Under the pieces are notes generated by a model. The model did no database searches, was not told where the DNA came from, and saw only the letters and a list, made by a program, of their open reading frames with translations. A DNA stretch of 64,000 nt from Ovis canadensis (taxonomy: Eukaryota > Chordata > Mammalia > Artiodactyla > Bovidae), in contig NC_091262.1 of the NCBI RefSeq assembly GCF_042477335.2, positions 70,418,001-70,482,000 on the forward strand. Direction: 5' to 3'. The translations under genes and the position numbers were made by a program. Of the stretch, positions 1 through 11,742 are shown in pieces. Position 1 is the first letter of the stretch, and every line of letters starts with the position of its first letter.

Positions 1-86
1 CTACACAGTTGGTATACTCACTTCTAGTGAGACAGTTTCATTTAGCTACTTCAAAAGATAACATAAAATGTTCAGTCTTTACTTAC

Positions 87-174
87 CTTCCTGTTGTAAC
101 TGAGCCAAGAAAAGTGCAAGGTATGTGTCTGATATTAATTCTGGACCCGTCAAAAGAGAATTCAAGTTGAACCA
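87..174 (-). CDS. ATXN3: ATXN3 exon 6 (catalytic asparagine)
   Basis: 88 bp, residues 130-158 plus one base. Starts WFNLNSLLTGPE; N134 completes the C14-H119-N134 triad. TTCCAG acceptor and GTAAGTA donor. Last ATXN3 exon visible in the window. Confidence 0.97.
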
Positions 175-3100
175 CTGGAAAACAAATTGTCAATATTTAA
201 GTTAGTACACATTGTAATTAACAAGTTTTACATGCTATGAATTGATATATCCCCATCTAAACTTAGTAAGACTGTTTAAACACTGAAAACATGTCAAATT
301 AAGATTTTTAAAAAGTAATTAAATCATACAATTTTTAAAAACTGAAATAAAATGTTGCAATTTTTTCACTATTAAATGTTTTAAAAGTTTGCTTTAAGCC
401 ATAAACTTTAAATCCCCCCTTCAAAAGAGAAAAGAAACTGATAGTATTTTAAAGCACCCTTATTATAGCCATAATTAAATCTTTTTCAAAGGAACTGTCC
501 AACAAAACCCTAATCATATTATATTGATGTGGAAGAAAAATGACAACTACCAAGTTTTCCTACTGCCGATAATTTTAGTCAAAATATTTTAATTGTGAGA
601 AAGCTAGACATTCCAGGAAGAGAATTTTTAATCGCCAACTCATTTTTACAAGATCACTAAACCACTACTGCATGTAATTAACATCGTTTGTTCACTATGT
701 CATGGGCATCCTAATTTACCCCACAAGATACAGTAGTTTCAGAAGTTACTGTCAGCATCATCACCAAATGCTTTTTGTGAATTTTATCAGAGATGGTAAT
801 ATTTTTCTCATTTTTTTCTTTATACAGGGGCCTCAGACAAGAGTCTATAGTGAAAAATACAATTTTAATCAAAAATATAAATTAGAACCAAAGATGATAA
901 GCCATAGTTTGACATTTCCAGCACGGCCATTCCTTTCTCCAGAGGATCTTCCCAACCCAGGGACTGAACCCAGGTCTCTTGCATGGCAGGTAGATTCTTT
1001 ACCATCTGAGCTATCAGGGAAGTTTGTCTAGGATAATGAGTTTGTCTAAGATAACGTGAAATCTGTAAATTCAATTTTGAAGAACTAAAATTTATAAAAT
1101 TTCTCAAAATAATAATGTAAGTTTACATACAAATCAATACAAAGGAATTCCAGACTCTAAGACTTCAGATCTTGAAAGTGAAGAACAGCTGATCGTATTT
1201 TTAAATATTTAAATAAAACTCCTAGGTTAAACACACTTGGGAGAGTTCTGCCTTGGTTTTTCCCAGAGTTGATTCCTACCTGCGTGGGTCTCTCCTGCAC
1301 CAAACCACACTAACTTACTTGCTCTTTGCCACCCAAGAGGGACCATTAAAGATGAAGCTGCTTCTAAGCAGCAAACTTAAAATAGTAGGGCTTTCATTTT
1401 AGAATTATCTTATATTGATTTAACTCAATGTACTCTTTCCTGTTTCCTTTTGTTTCATATTAGCTTATTAAAAAAAGATTTATTTAAGTGTACTTGAAAT
1501 GTAGCAGACTGTAATATATTAAGTGTAAAATGTGAAGTTTTAACGTATGTATATATCCACGAAACCATCACCACCACCAAGGGAGTGAACATTTTTGTCA
1601 CTGCCAATTTTCCTGTGCCCCTTGTAATCATCGTCCATTGTTCCTTGCCTCCCTCATCCAGGCAATCACTGTCATTAAAGATTAGTTTACATTTTCTATG
1701 CTTTTATATAAATGGAACACTATAGTGAGCCCCTGGTGGCTCAGACGTTAAAGAGTCTGCCTGAAATATGGGAAACCCAGGTTCGATTCCTGTGTTGGGA
1801 GATCCCTTGGAGAAGGAAATGGCAACCCACTCCAGTATTCTTGCCTGGAGAATCTCATGGACTGAGGAGCCTGGCAGGCCACAGTCCACGGGGTCGCAGA
1901 GAGTCAGACACAACCAAGCAACTTCACTTTCTTCTTTTCTTTTCTATGGACTATAGTATTTTGTGTCTAGTTTCTTTCACTCAGCATAATTAATTTGAGG
2001 TTCATCCACATTGTTGCATGTATCAGTAATTCATTCTTTTTCATTACATTAATCTGTTTTCAGTAACCCTCTTTCAAAGAGTCAAAATTCTGAGAAAAAG
2101 GACATTAGAAGTTGTCAAAAATGATATTGGGTATACAAAGATCACTGGTAATTATTTTTAAAAATAACACTTTTGGTACATTTCTTGATCTTATAAAAGC
2201 TTTGCTCAATGCTCAAGACACATTCCATTTTTTTTTTAAATAGAAATGATTTATGTAGACACATGTATTACATGGCATTTTGGAATGTGAATAACCTTGT
2301 TAAGCTAAAGCAAACATGGCTGAAAATTTTTATTCATACCGGACACTATTTCAGGCTTTGTGACACTGCTATGCGTAACATAAACCTATGAAAAACAGAA
2401 GTTAGCTGACAGAACATCTTGGTCACATAAAAACTTACTTATGTTTAAATATGGCTGTCTTGTTTTAAATAGAGAATTTTACTTATGTCCTATCTATCTA
2501 GATTGTAACCAGGCCACAAGAACACATTACTGGTGTGTTCCTTCATCTTCAAGGCACCAATTCCTCACATTAGTTGCAAATGAGGTACAGAATGAGAAAA
2601 AAGACAGGCAAGGAGGAGAAGCGTTACCTGTTTTCCTAATTTTCTAACTGTAAACCAGTGTTCTTTATAGTTGCATATAAATGACCTTTCATTTCTAGAA
2701 ACAGGAAAAAGCACATATGCAATATTAAGTTGAAATATTAGAATCATATTCATTTAGTTTGTCAATTAGAAAATACTATACAAAACTATGATGACTTAGG
2801 ATTATATTTACAGTTTTAAGAATCACTGATTTTTTAAAAATTACAAAACAGCATAAATCTCTGTGGAGATCGGTGATGCCATACAGAAACAACAGCACCA
2901 CACCCCATTCAAGGATCAGCTCTGCACTGCCACACATGGAGGGGTCAGGGAGGCTCGGGGGACAGACGTTCACAGACAGCCCCAAAAGGCAAACCAGGAA
3001 AACCTGAGGGGATAAAATGGGGAATATCACAACAAAAGCAGGCCAGGCTTATTTTTCCCCTTTAAGAAAGTATACATTTAAAAATCAAATATAGGAAAAG

Positions 3101-6100
3101 CAAAATAATCTTACATGGGATCAATCCTGAGCCTCTGGTACTCTGGACTGTTAAACAGGATTAGTTCTAAACCCCAAACTTTCAAGGCATTGCTTATAAC
3201 CTGTTAAAAAAAAATTTTTTTTTAAAAATTCCAAATAAGTAGTGTTAAGCCACATTAGTTGTAGAATCTATTTTAGTTCATAGATAAATTTCCCCAGTAT
3301 GCTATGGGTTTTAGAGTGCGTGTGTGTGCGTGTGTGTGTGTGTGTGCACATGGATATATCACTATATGCACCAAATATCCATAACTAACAATATAGACAT
3401 AACATTTAAAAGAGTACCTTTTACACTAAGTTTCTGGAATTGTATGAGAACCATACAATTCCTAGATAGAACTGCCTCCAAAATCTAGATGTATATTCTA
3501 TCCGGGAAGTGCTACTCTTAACACAAGTCCATTGCATTCATTTGGCTGCTATGAGTTCTGCTTTAGAAAACTGACAGTCAACTTACTATACGGAATAATG
3601 ATAATTTTATGTCTATCAAAATGAATTATTTCTGAGGATTTAAACTGAAGTTTTCATCAATTCTAAACTTCTTTTATCGTGGGTTTGTGATTTGTAGGAA
3701 ATCAAAAGATAAACCTGATTATTTCAAACTAAGAAAAAAACAAAAGGAAAAATTTTGACAATTCACCACCTACCCTCCAAGGTACCCAACAAAGCAGCAC
3801 GTGAGCCAGGCATGAGTATAGACAAACAGTGAATAATCTGCACTGGGCAAGTGTGGACTGGTGCCCAGAGCAGCACCGCACAAACAGGAAACGGCGCGCG
3901 CTGAGCCCATTCAGACCCTGCTCCGGGCCCGGCAGCAGCTGTTACCTGTAACCACCCACAGTGAAGCCCTGGCTGCAAATGCTGGTGACCGAGGAGTCCA
4001 GGAGGACTGAACAGGGGAACACATACAGAGATATCTGCAGGTCCCCCAAGAGAGCTTCTGAAGAACTCTGGATCCACCTCACAGGTGTTAGGAATGGAAC
4101 CAAAGAGCCACAGATGAAAGAATCAGTCTCACGAGTATCATATATATATTCACCCACAGAATTCAAGGGGAGCGGTAAGTTCACAAAAAGGGAAAAGATG
4201 AAAGCTGCAGACCATAATGAAGGAATCCAATCCTGGTAGGCTGATTTAAATGCAAGGTGAGCAAAGGGTTCCCCTCTGTCCATGGGATTTCCCAGGCAAG
4301 AATACTGGAGTGGGTTGTCATTTCCTTCTCCAGGAGATCTTCCTGACCCAGGGAGCAAAACCGCGTCTCCTTCATTGGCAGGCGGATTCTCTACTGCTGA
4401 TCCATGAGGGAAGCCTTTGAAATACTGTGACTTACTGGAATTACATTTATTAGCACACAGATTCAAATTAACAACCTCCTTTGAAAAAGGCCTTCTCTAA
4501 AATGAAGAATCTGCTGTCCTAATTTTCATGTGTAGCTATATAGAAAACTAGTATTCTAAAGGATAATCTTATACTCTTATACTCAACCTACTGGAGGAAC
4601 TTCTGAAGGTCACATCAACAGGTGACTTTGAAAGGCTGTGAAAAGCATATCCTGAGTTTACTGCCTGGGATATAAACAACACTTAGCACATGCTTGTGAC
4701 TACTTACTTGAATAGAGAAAAAGCCACTGTCATCCATATTTCCAGAAGGCTGCTGTTGAATTTGGAGAGGTGGTTGGGGCAGAGATTGAGGGTGGGGAGA
4801 GAAGGGCAAAGTGTCATTAGTGTGTGCATTTAAAATAACATCTTGTGCATTCCCGTCTACAAAGCCAAGAGCTGGGTTATAATTAACAAGTCAGATCCCC
4901 ATTGGAAGAGCAGCTCATCCCTTTCTAAACAGTACCCACGTTTTTTAAGAAGCGTGATTTAGTGAGTTTAAAATTGGTACCTGCAAAAATGTGCGATAGT
5001 CTTCACTAGTAACTCCTCCTTCCGCCATTCTCATCCTCTCTTCCTCATCTAGCTGATGTGCAATTGAAGACAATTCCACAGGGCTGAAGTATTCTCCTTG
5101 TAGTAGGTTATTCAAGCAGTGTTGAGCACAAAGTGAGCCTTCTTGCTAATATTTCCGAAAGAAAAAATTCAAATGTGATTTGTAAAACAGATTTGTACAG
5201 TATCTTCTCCAAAGATATGTAATCATTAACTTCCTAACACAGCCAAACCAAACATTTTTAGCTTTAGAAAGCATGAATAACCCAGGTATGGGCATTTTCA
5301 TTTGCTAACATTTATTTTATAATGAAACTATAATTATATGATCAGTTATATGGTCAAAACTTAATGTTTATATTAAACAAAAATCATCTATATAAAATCT
5401 CATATTTTACTAAAAATTACTCCACAATAAACATTTAGCCTCCTTCATTTTCAGTAGCTAAAATAACTTCACTTTTGGAGATTCCATGGTAAATTACTAA
5501 TGCTGAAAAGAACATTTAATCCCTAGAACATCTGTTCTTTCAACAAGATTTAAATGGTCATTCATGGGATGTTTATGTACTCCATTTAATGAGTACATTT
5601 AAATGTTCGTTCATGGAGTTTCAAATCCATGAACAGATGAATCTCAAGAACTGACACAGTAAGACAAATTCTGTTCCATGTTTATGGAGACGTGTAGCTA
5701 CAAAAATGAGGTTCTCTTAAAGAAAGATAAGGCACACACTGTGGTGTAATGAGCAATACTGTCCAGAAAATCATGCTTGGAGCTCACTTCTAGACAAGGC
5801 AGCAAGGAGACCGCATGCATCCCAGCTTGGGTCTCCAAGGGATCGCTGGCTTCCTGTTATGAGGGTGGGAAGAATACAACTTTCTACAAGCCCCAGGGTC
5901 TTCAGGCACTGGGCAACTGGCTTTCTCACGCTGCTGGCACCCAAACCTAAACTCAGGCTACCTTCAACTAAGTAGCCTGAGTATCACCCGTCTCCCCTCA
6001 ACAATGCTGCTCTCCTGTTTCCCTATGAGAAGGGAGACTCATGGGTGGATGAGGTCCCTCCCTGTGCACCCAGCACTGGGCTGACTCCAGGGGATGATGA

Positions 6101-8799
6101 CAGTTGGGAGAATACCTTCTCCTGCTAATAACCCTGATGCTCTAAGTTATCCATTTCCCTAGAAAAGTCTATTCTTTAACCCAGCCTGTCTGACATCCTG
6201 CAATTTGTTCTGAGCTATGTCTCACAACAGATCCCCAAAGACCAACACCATGCAAGACACATCTTTTTCCTGATTTCATTTTCTGGGAACAAAATTCAGG
6301 AATGCAGCATCGAGACAGTCTGGGTGTGAGCTAGGGGGCTGAGACAAGTTTATCTTCTTATTTTGGTGCTGAATACACAGCTTGAACTTAACGAAGGCAC
6401 TAGCTACCCCTCAAATCATGGCTACAATAGCGAGAAGAGGACTTGTCTGCACCTTTTTCCTTCAACTGTATTTCTACTACCAGAAAGCACTGCCCACCGA
6501 ATAATATGTGAGTTGGAAGGAAAGACCCTGATGCTGGGAAAGACTGAAGGTGGGAGAAGGGGATGACAGAGGATGAGATGGCTGGATGGCATCACCGACT
6601 CATGGACATGAGTATAACTACACTCCAGGAGTTGGTGATGGACAGGGAGGTCTGGCGTGCTGCAGTCCATGGGGTCGCAAAGAGTCAGACACAACTGAGC
6701 AACTGAACTGAACAGATGTCCTACTTATACTCTAATCAAAAATGGGCAAGACAAGCAAGTACTCACAAGAGGATAGCCAATGGATTAAAAAACACAAAAG
6801 GGGGCTCACCTTCATTTACCTATGAGAGGAATGCATATTAATGTTAACAGTATGTTATTACTACACACTCCAGAATGACTAAAAATGTTGGAGAGGATTA
6901 AAGACATCAAAACTGTTTCACACTACTGACGAAAGTGTAAATTAGTATAACCACTTTGGAAAACTATCTGGAGTATCTACTACAGCTTGCTGCTGCTGCT
7001 GCTAAGTCGCTTCAGTCGTGTCCGACTCTGTGCGACCCCACAGACAGCAGCCCACCAGGCTCCACCGTCCCTGGGATTCTCCAGGCAAGAACACTGGAGT
7101 GGGTTGCCATTTCCTTCTCCAGTGCATGCATGCATGCTAAGTCGCTTCAGTCGTGTCCGAGTCTGTGCGACCCTATGGACAGCAGCCCCCAGGCTCCTCC
7201 ATCCATGGGATTTGCCAGGCAAGAGTACTGGAGTTAACATATACCAACCCTATAATCTAGTAATTCCATCATTAGGTACATAGCATAAGCAACAGAAATG
7301 CATACAGATGTACATCAAAAGACACGTATAACAATGTTCATAGATGCATTATTTGTACTGGCCCCCAAACTGGAAACTACCCAAATGCTCCTCATAGTCC
7401 AGTGGCTAAAATGTGTGATATTTACAAAGAAATACTATATAACACACTGTGTAACAATGAGGTGCTCAGTTGCCACCCGAGTCTTTGTAACCCCATGGAT
7501 TGTAGCCTCCCAGGCTCCTCAGTCTGTGGAATTCTCCCAGGCAAGAATACCGGAGTGGGTTGCCATTTCCTACTCCAGGGGCTCTTCCTGACCCATGGAT
7601 TGAACCTGGGTCTACCTGCATTGCAGACAGATTTTTTACCATATGAGCCATCAAGGAAGCCCTATTATATTGGCCACCAAACTGGAAACTACTCAGAGGC
7701 TCCTCCCAGAAGTATGGCTAAATTGTGTTACATTCACAAAGAAATACTATATAACAACATACTATGCAACAGAAAATTAACTATATAACATAACAATACT
7801 AGTGAGTTAACTACAACTACCTGCAACAAAATGGGTAACTCAATCAGTGTTAAACACAGTTCAGTTCAGTCTCGTGTTCGACTCTTCGCAACCCCATGAA
7901 TCGCAGCACACACAAGACAGACTCAAAAGAGTATACTCTATATGATTCCATTTACAAAATCTCAAAACAGACAAAACTGATTAATTGATGATGTTAGAAA
8001 TCAGGATAGAGGTTATCCTTGCAGGGGTAGAGGGAGCCTTGGTATCCTGGAAGAGGACACAGGGGGCTTACAGCATGCAGGTAAATGGTCTATTACTTGA
8101 TTTAAGTATTATTTACACAACGTGTCCATTTCATGAGAATTCACTGAGCTGTACTCTTCTGATCTGGGTGCCCCTACACGTGTTATCCTTAATAAAAAAT
8201 TCAAATAACAACAAAAAGTCTCTATTAAGATAGGCTATTTCACTTCAAGAGCTACCTAATACAGTGACCAGATACTGCAAACAGCAGAGGTAGGATTCAA
8301 ACCCAGGCAGAGTTTGTACTATTAACACTTCCTTAAGCCACTTATTCGGAACTTGGTGAATCTTAAACCTCAAATAGCCTGAAGATGGATAGGAAAGAGC
8401 AGTCTCTCTCTCACACACACACAACAAAAACATCATGAATGTCAAGGTCAACACTCAGCATCTTTCCAGTATTTTCACTAATCTTAAATATAATCCCAAC
8501 AAGTTTGGTTATCATTCTCAGTTGTAAATGCATAAAAGTATCAATTCAGGTGGCAAAATAATAACCTCACCAAGAGCAGTCAGCAATAGAAGTGATAATG
8601 ACAGAAAGCAGGTACCAGAACCAAAAAAAAAAAAAAAAAAAAATTGAAACAACAACAAAAAAAAACCAGTACTAGGTGGCCATGTAGCGTTAAGGGTTTA
8701 AGTTAGGGACTGGCAAACTCTAGCCCGTGGGTCATATTCACTCTGCCCCAGTAGCTAAGAATGATTTTCACATTTTTAGATGCTTGGGAAAGCATACAG

Positions 8800-8844
<45 letters not shown>

Positions 8845-10929
8845 AATATGTGAGAATATAAATGACTTGCAAAGTCTAAAATACTTACAGAAAACCTGTT
8901 TATATAAACAGCACCATATCATCTTAGATGCTCAAGGAACACTCTTGATTCATTCAGATATTTACTGAACACCTACTATGTGCCAGATACTGGGGATATA
9001 TCAATAAACAACTCTTGAGTTTACATTTCAACTTATTAAAGGGCACTTCAACTTATTAAAGGGTCACTTATTAAAGTGACAACTCTGAAAATGGGGAAAT
9101 CAGAACTCCAAGAGGAAGTGGCTGCAAAATTCTCTGCAGGCAGACATCCCTACACGCAGATTCCTATCGGCTACAGTTGGTTCTCTGGCTCTCCAAATCC
9201 AGGACCTGGAGTTAAATACATGAGGAGCAGGGGAAGGGAGTGCTCCGGAAAATGTCATATTGATTCAAACATCCCCAAAATGGCCTCTGTAGAAGATGGG
9301 CAACAGGTCCGTGGTTATAGGTGCTTTCTTTACCTCTGAAACATCCCTGTAGAACTTGAGTCTTCATTTGCTAAGTACATGCAAGGTGATGAGGGTAAAT
9401 GTGGTCTTGAAAAGTCTTTAAATCTATATTGAGGCTGATAATTCAGAGTGACTGCTCTAAGTTAAGTGGATTTTCATTAGGCTAGTGTCCAACTTCTTCT
9501 GATCCCATGATTAAGATCCCACTGCAATCTATCTAAACTAGGTACCAATGAATATTGTTTTTTTAAAAAAAAAAACATTGCATGGTCCTCAAAAAGTGAT
9601 GTGGAAAAATTTAAAGTTTTCAATGTGAAACATCTGGTCCTACACCAAAGCTTCTGAAATTAGTCATAAAAATATGTCCACTCAATGTTCTTTTCATCCA
9701 ATCTCCTTAGCCAAGCAACTAAATTTCTCTTGTCCAGGATTCATATATGTCAGCCAACTGAAAAGATTAGTGATAACCAAACACTGAGTCCTTCCTCATC
9801 CACCAAAAAAAAAAAAAAACTGAAATGTTTTCTATAAAGAAAAGCATTCCATAACAATTTGTTTGAATTTATACTGCACTTCGTCTCTGATTGCTTTGAT
9901 TGCTGTGTGTGTGCATTTTAAAATGGATATATAAGTATTTAACAAAACACAACCCCTTTGCTCCTACTAAATAACAGCCTCAGCAGCAACTCATTCCAAA
10001 CATGAAACTATTATGAAATAAGATATGTGTTTAAGCCGACCTGAGGAAGGTTTCATTCACACTCAAATGAAATGGTAATTGTATGCGAAAAAAGACGAGT
10101 TTATCCACATGCCACAAACATTAATCTTCAAGTGCATAGTCATGGAAGAATCAAAGCACAATGGGCTAGGCAGACAACAACAACATTATTCCTGCCCATC
10201 CTTAATACCTAACAAGAAAGCTAGCCTCCTGATCCGGAAAGATGCCACTACCGAAAGAAACGAAACCCAAACTCCTCGTAACAGAAACTCTTGTGACGAC
10301 TTCCCAGTGCAGAGGCGCACCGGGTTCCCTACTTCACTTCGCTGAAGTGTCACGCCCTCCATGGGGCGAGCCAAGGTCCCTGCCTCGAGAGGCTTACGGA
10401 CTCAGTGCAGGACAAGGATCTAAGGGTATGGGAGATTCCAATATAGAACGAAGAAGCCCAGAGAAGGAAAAGTTAATTCTTCCAAGGACTAGGACTGGCA
10501 GAGTGGGGTGGAACTGGGAAAGATAGAGGAAGATGTCCGAGAGGTGACTAGCTAGGATGTGGGGAGACGGAGAGAGGGGGACAGGAGAAGAAATTTCACG
10601 GAAAGTGGAGGGGAAGCGCAGAAGCCATCTCCTCTCTCGTGCCCGGAGGCGCCCCCGGCCCGGCCCTTATCCCGTCCCGGCTTCCTAAACATCCCCAGAC
10701 CGGGTCTCCTCCGGATCCTCCGGCACGGGCCTTGGGGTGCAATGGGGACAGCGGTGAAGCGCCCTTCCCGGGGAAGCTCCTCCCGCCCGGCGAGATCTGG
10801 ATGGGGGCTTCTCGGGCCCCACCCAGCTCCCCGGGAGGCGGCGTTTCCGCACCCCACGCCCGCCACCGCGCCGTGGACAGCTCCCCACCGAACGTGGACA
10901 CTCACTTTTTCGTGGAAGATGGACTCCAT
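87..10929 (-). CDS. ATXN3: ATXN3 (ataxin-3 deubiquitinase), 5' part: coding exons 1-6, gene continues off the left edge
   Basis: Ataxin-3 is a cysteine protease that trims ubiquitin chains in proteasome and autophagy quality control, in nucleus and cytoplasm. Six minus-strand exons join in phase: 10906-10929, 4981-5145, 4708-4752, 3115-3200, 2628-2694 and 87-174. They encode residues 1-158, most of the Josephin domain (about 1-180). The catalytic set is visible: Q9 and C14 in exon 2, H119 in exon 5 (KEHWF), N134 in exon 6 (WFNLNS). Exon lengths 24 (coding), 165, 45, 86, 67 and 88 match those I remember for mammalian ATXN3, and every junction is GT-AG. The reading frame is open, with no lesion. 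Ubiquitin-interacting motifs and the polyglutamine exon are not in the window, so repeat length cannot be read here. The start is the only ATG giving MESIFHEK, in a CpG island. Confidence 0.98.
926..1022 (-). mobile_element. Bov-tA SINE fragment
   Basis: Reverse complement of the tRNA-like head of a ruminant Bov-tA SINE: ends in GCTATCAGGGAAG and carries the GGTCTCTTGCATGGCAGGTAG block. The BovB-like tail is mostly missing. Confidence 0.8.
1023..1718. other. ATXN3 intron 6-side sequence, no gene seen
   Basis: AT-rich intronic DNA between ATXN3 exons 6 and 5. No conserved coding segment or RNA gene is recognised. Part of 1440-1720 may be an old L1 remnant, but I cannot name it. Confidence 0.5.
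1727..1949 (+). mobile_element. Bov-tA SINE, complete, with target duplication
   Basis: Starts GAGCCCCTGGTGGCTCAG (tRNA-like head) and continues through GGAGAAGGAAATGGCAACCC to the BovB-like tail AGTCAGACACAACC. Flanked by an 8-bp direct repeat ACTATAGT at 1719-1726 and 1950-1957. Confidence 0.88.
2628..2694 (-). CDS. ATXN3: ATXN3 exon 5 (catalytic histidine)
   Basis: 67 bp, residues 107-129 (NERSFICNYKEHWFTVRKLG and flanks). The H in KEHWF is H119 of the catalytic triad. Acceptor TTCTAG, donor GTAAC. Confidence 0.97.
3115..3200 (-). CDS. ATXN3: ATXN3 exon 4
   Basis: 86 bp, residues 79-106 plus two bases of I107 (starts VISNALKVWGLELILF). AACAG acceptor, GTAAG donor. The Josephin fold continues in phase from exon 3 into exon 5. 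Confidence 0.97.
3315..3347. repeat. (GT)n microsatellite, interrupted
   Basis: GTGCG followed by mostly GT dinucleotides with GC interruptions, in ATXN3 intron 3. Confidence 0.9.
4272..4415 (-). mobile_element. Bov-tA SINE fragment
   Basis: Reverse-complement SINE body (CCATGGGATTTCCCAGGCAAG, CCATTTCCTTCTCCAGGAGATC type blocks), ending at the tRNA-like head TGAGGGAAGCC. Confidence 0.85.
4708..4752 (-). CDS. ATXN3: ATXN3 exon 3
   Basis: 15 codons, residues 64-78 (QPSGNMDDSGFFSIQ). The acceptor is the CAG at 4753-4755 and the donor GTAAGTA. At 45 bp it is easily missed by ORF searches. Confidence 0.96.
4981..5145 (-). CDS. ATXN3: ATXN3 exon 2 (catalytic cysteine)
   Basis: 55 codons, residues 9-63, beginning QEGSLCAQHC. 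Contains the oxyanion-hole glutamine Q9 and nucleophile C14. Acceptor TTAG precedes 5145; the CAG at 4981-4983 is followed by a GTACC donor. Phase 0 at both ends. Confidence 0.97.
6512..6713 (+). mobile_element. BovB LINE 3'-end fragment
   Basis: Matches the 3' end of the larger BovB copies in this window (GGATGAGATGGCTGGATGGC block, then GGGGTCGCAAAGAGTCAGAC) and ends with the ACTGAACTGAAC tail. In ATXN3 intron 1. Confidence 0.85.
6988..7234 (-). mobile_element. Bov-A2-like dimeric SINE
   Basis: Two reverse-oriented monomers, each starting GCTAAGTCGCTTCAGTCGTG, joined at about 7125-7140. Sits inside the L1 fragment. The CTGCTG run at its left end is the SINE tail, not a gene-associated triplet repeat. 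Confidence 0.85.
7462..7662 (-). mobile_element. Bov-tA SINE
   Basis: Reverse complement from GTGCTCAGTTGCC to the tRNA-like head ATCAAGGAAGCCC, inside the L1 fragment. Confidence 0.85.
7859..7912 (-). mobile_element. Short BovB 3'-end fragment
   Basis: AGTTCAGTTCAGT, then a CGTGTTCGACTCTTCGC block, is the reverse complement of the extreme BovB 3' end. About 54 bp, inside the L1. Confidence 0.7.
8622..8643. repeat. Poly(A) tract
   Basis: About 21 A residues in ATXN3 intron 1, followed by further A-rich sequence to 8665. Confidence 0.9.
8812..8842. repeat. (CA)n microsatellite
   Basis: About 15 uninterrupted CA units. Likely polymorphic by analogy with other perfect CA repeats. Confidence 0.95.
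8943..9078. repeat. L2-like remnant and short tandem repeat
   Basis: ACTGAACACCTACTATGTGCC at about 8965 resembles the 3' end of an ancient L2 LINE. At 9025-9078 the phrase ACTTATTAAAGGG(T/C) occurs three times in tandem-like copies of about 20 bp. Confidence 0.55.
9079..10560. other. ATXN3 intron 1, no gene seen
   Basis: Ordinary intronic DNA with short A-runs (about 9570 and 9807). Open frames of up to 94 codons here show no recognisable domain and cross no splice signals of note. Confidence 0.5.
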
Positions 10930-11145
10930 GTTTATTTGTCTGGAGCCAACGGCCCCCGCGCCGAACCACCCCCCTCCAGCTCCGCCCCCGGCCCCACCCC
11001 TCCGCCCCGCCCCGCCCCCCCGCGGTCTGCCCTGCCCACGTGCCTCACGCAGACCAATAATCCCCGAGAATGCGAGTCACGTGGAGAGACGAGGCGTGAA
11101 CGCTGGGGCGGTAAATGAGGGGCACGTGACCTTCGTAGCGCATCC
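10600..11145 (-). promoter_or_regulatory. ATXN3: ATXN3 CpG-island promoter
   Basis: A GC-rich, CpG-dense block covers ATXN3 exon 1 and the DNA upstream of it (higher coordinates). It holds a run of GC boxes (CCCCGCCCC type) at about 10978-11025, a CCAAT box at 11054-11058, and three CACGTG E-boxes at 11037-11042, 11078-11083 and 11123-11128, two in a GTCACGTG context. No TATA box is seen. Long open frames here on both strands are by-products of GC content. Confidence 0.85.
10906..10929 (-). CDS. ATXN3: ATXN3 coding exon 1
   Basis: Encodes MESIFHEK, then a GTGAGTG donor. Lies inside the CpG island. Intron 1 (5146-10905) is about 5.8 kb. Reading through the donor gives an open frame into the intron that is not protein coding. 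Confidence 0.97.
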
Positions 11146-11742
11146 TAGCATTCCTGGGTTAGCCCCTCAACCTGAGGAGTGCTGCAGCGCCTCCTGCCGT
11201 ATGGAGGATCATCTCCCCTTCCCACTCATTGTCATGGATTCTTAAGCTTCTAGGGATTTGTTTTGAATAAGGATCACTGAGGTTCTATGTTCTTTTTGTT
11301 TTCTACTTTTACTTTGTATTTGTATTGTCTTTTTTATATAATATTTGCTTACGGTAATTTAGTATCTTTCTCCTCCCCCACAGAAATTTTCATCGCATCC
11401 CTCAACACTGACCACGTGTGTGAAAATGAGAGTTATTATCTACATAGGACTTACTGGCAGGTTGGCACTCTTGGAAGTGCTTTGCATATGTTAAGAAATT
11501 CAATACAGCAAACTTTGATGTAGGCATTATTATCCCTATTTTACACACTGGGAAAGTGAGTCATGAAGATAGAACAGCACAACTAGAAAGTCCAGACACC
11601 TTGTTACTAGATGTAAGTGTTCTGGCCCGAAGTAGAAGCATAAATTGAGGGAGGTGAAAAGCCCGGTACAGTGGTGGAGGAAGCTGAAGGAGCAGGATAA
11701 GCGCAGGTCTTGTATCCTGAAACCAGGTTAAGGGGGGTGTGC
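11146..11742. other. Upstream flank of ATXN3, no gene seen
   Basis: Intergenic. AATTAGTATC-type AT-rich DNA with one more CACGTG at 11413-11418; 11515-11580 resembles a degenerate L2/MIR end. No coding evidence. Confidence 0.45.

Larger units (their letters stand above)
6760..8205 (+). mobile_element. Old L1 (L1M-type) 3' end, split by three younger insertions
   Basis: Non-coding L1 3'-end sequence reads through 6760-6987, 7235-7461, 7663-7858 and 7913-8205. Landmarks are GGAAAACTATCTGGAGTAT, CCAAACTGGAAACTACCCAA, GAATTCACTGAGCTGTAC and a final AATAAAAAATTC. The gaps are filled by a Bov-A2, a Bov-tA and a BovB fragment. A short L1 segment occurs twice, on both sides of the Bov-tA (see findings). 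Confidence 0.75.

Noticed and set aside
1727-1800. tRNA-like sequences with GGTTCGATTCC boxes at SINE heads
   Set aside because: They belong to Bov-tA and CHR SINEs and continue into SINE bodies; none has a complete tRNA cloverleaf context as an independent gene.
3763-4466. Overlapping frames of 92-174 codons on both strands
   Set aside because: ATXN3 intron 3 DNA plus a SINE; no conserved domain and no splice support.
6985-7010. CTG/CAG triplet runs (also near 15186, 23400, 23495, 26900)
   Set aside because: These are the variable ends of Bov-A2 SINEs. They are unrelated to the ATXN3 polyglutamine tract, which lies outside the window.
10559-11245. 228-codon plus-strand open frame and several minus-strand frames at the ATXN3 promoter
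   Set aside because: GC-rich CpG-island sequence lacks stop codons by composition. Proline/arginine-rich low-complexity translation, no domain.
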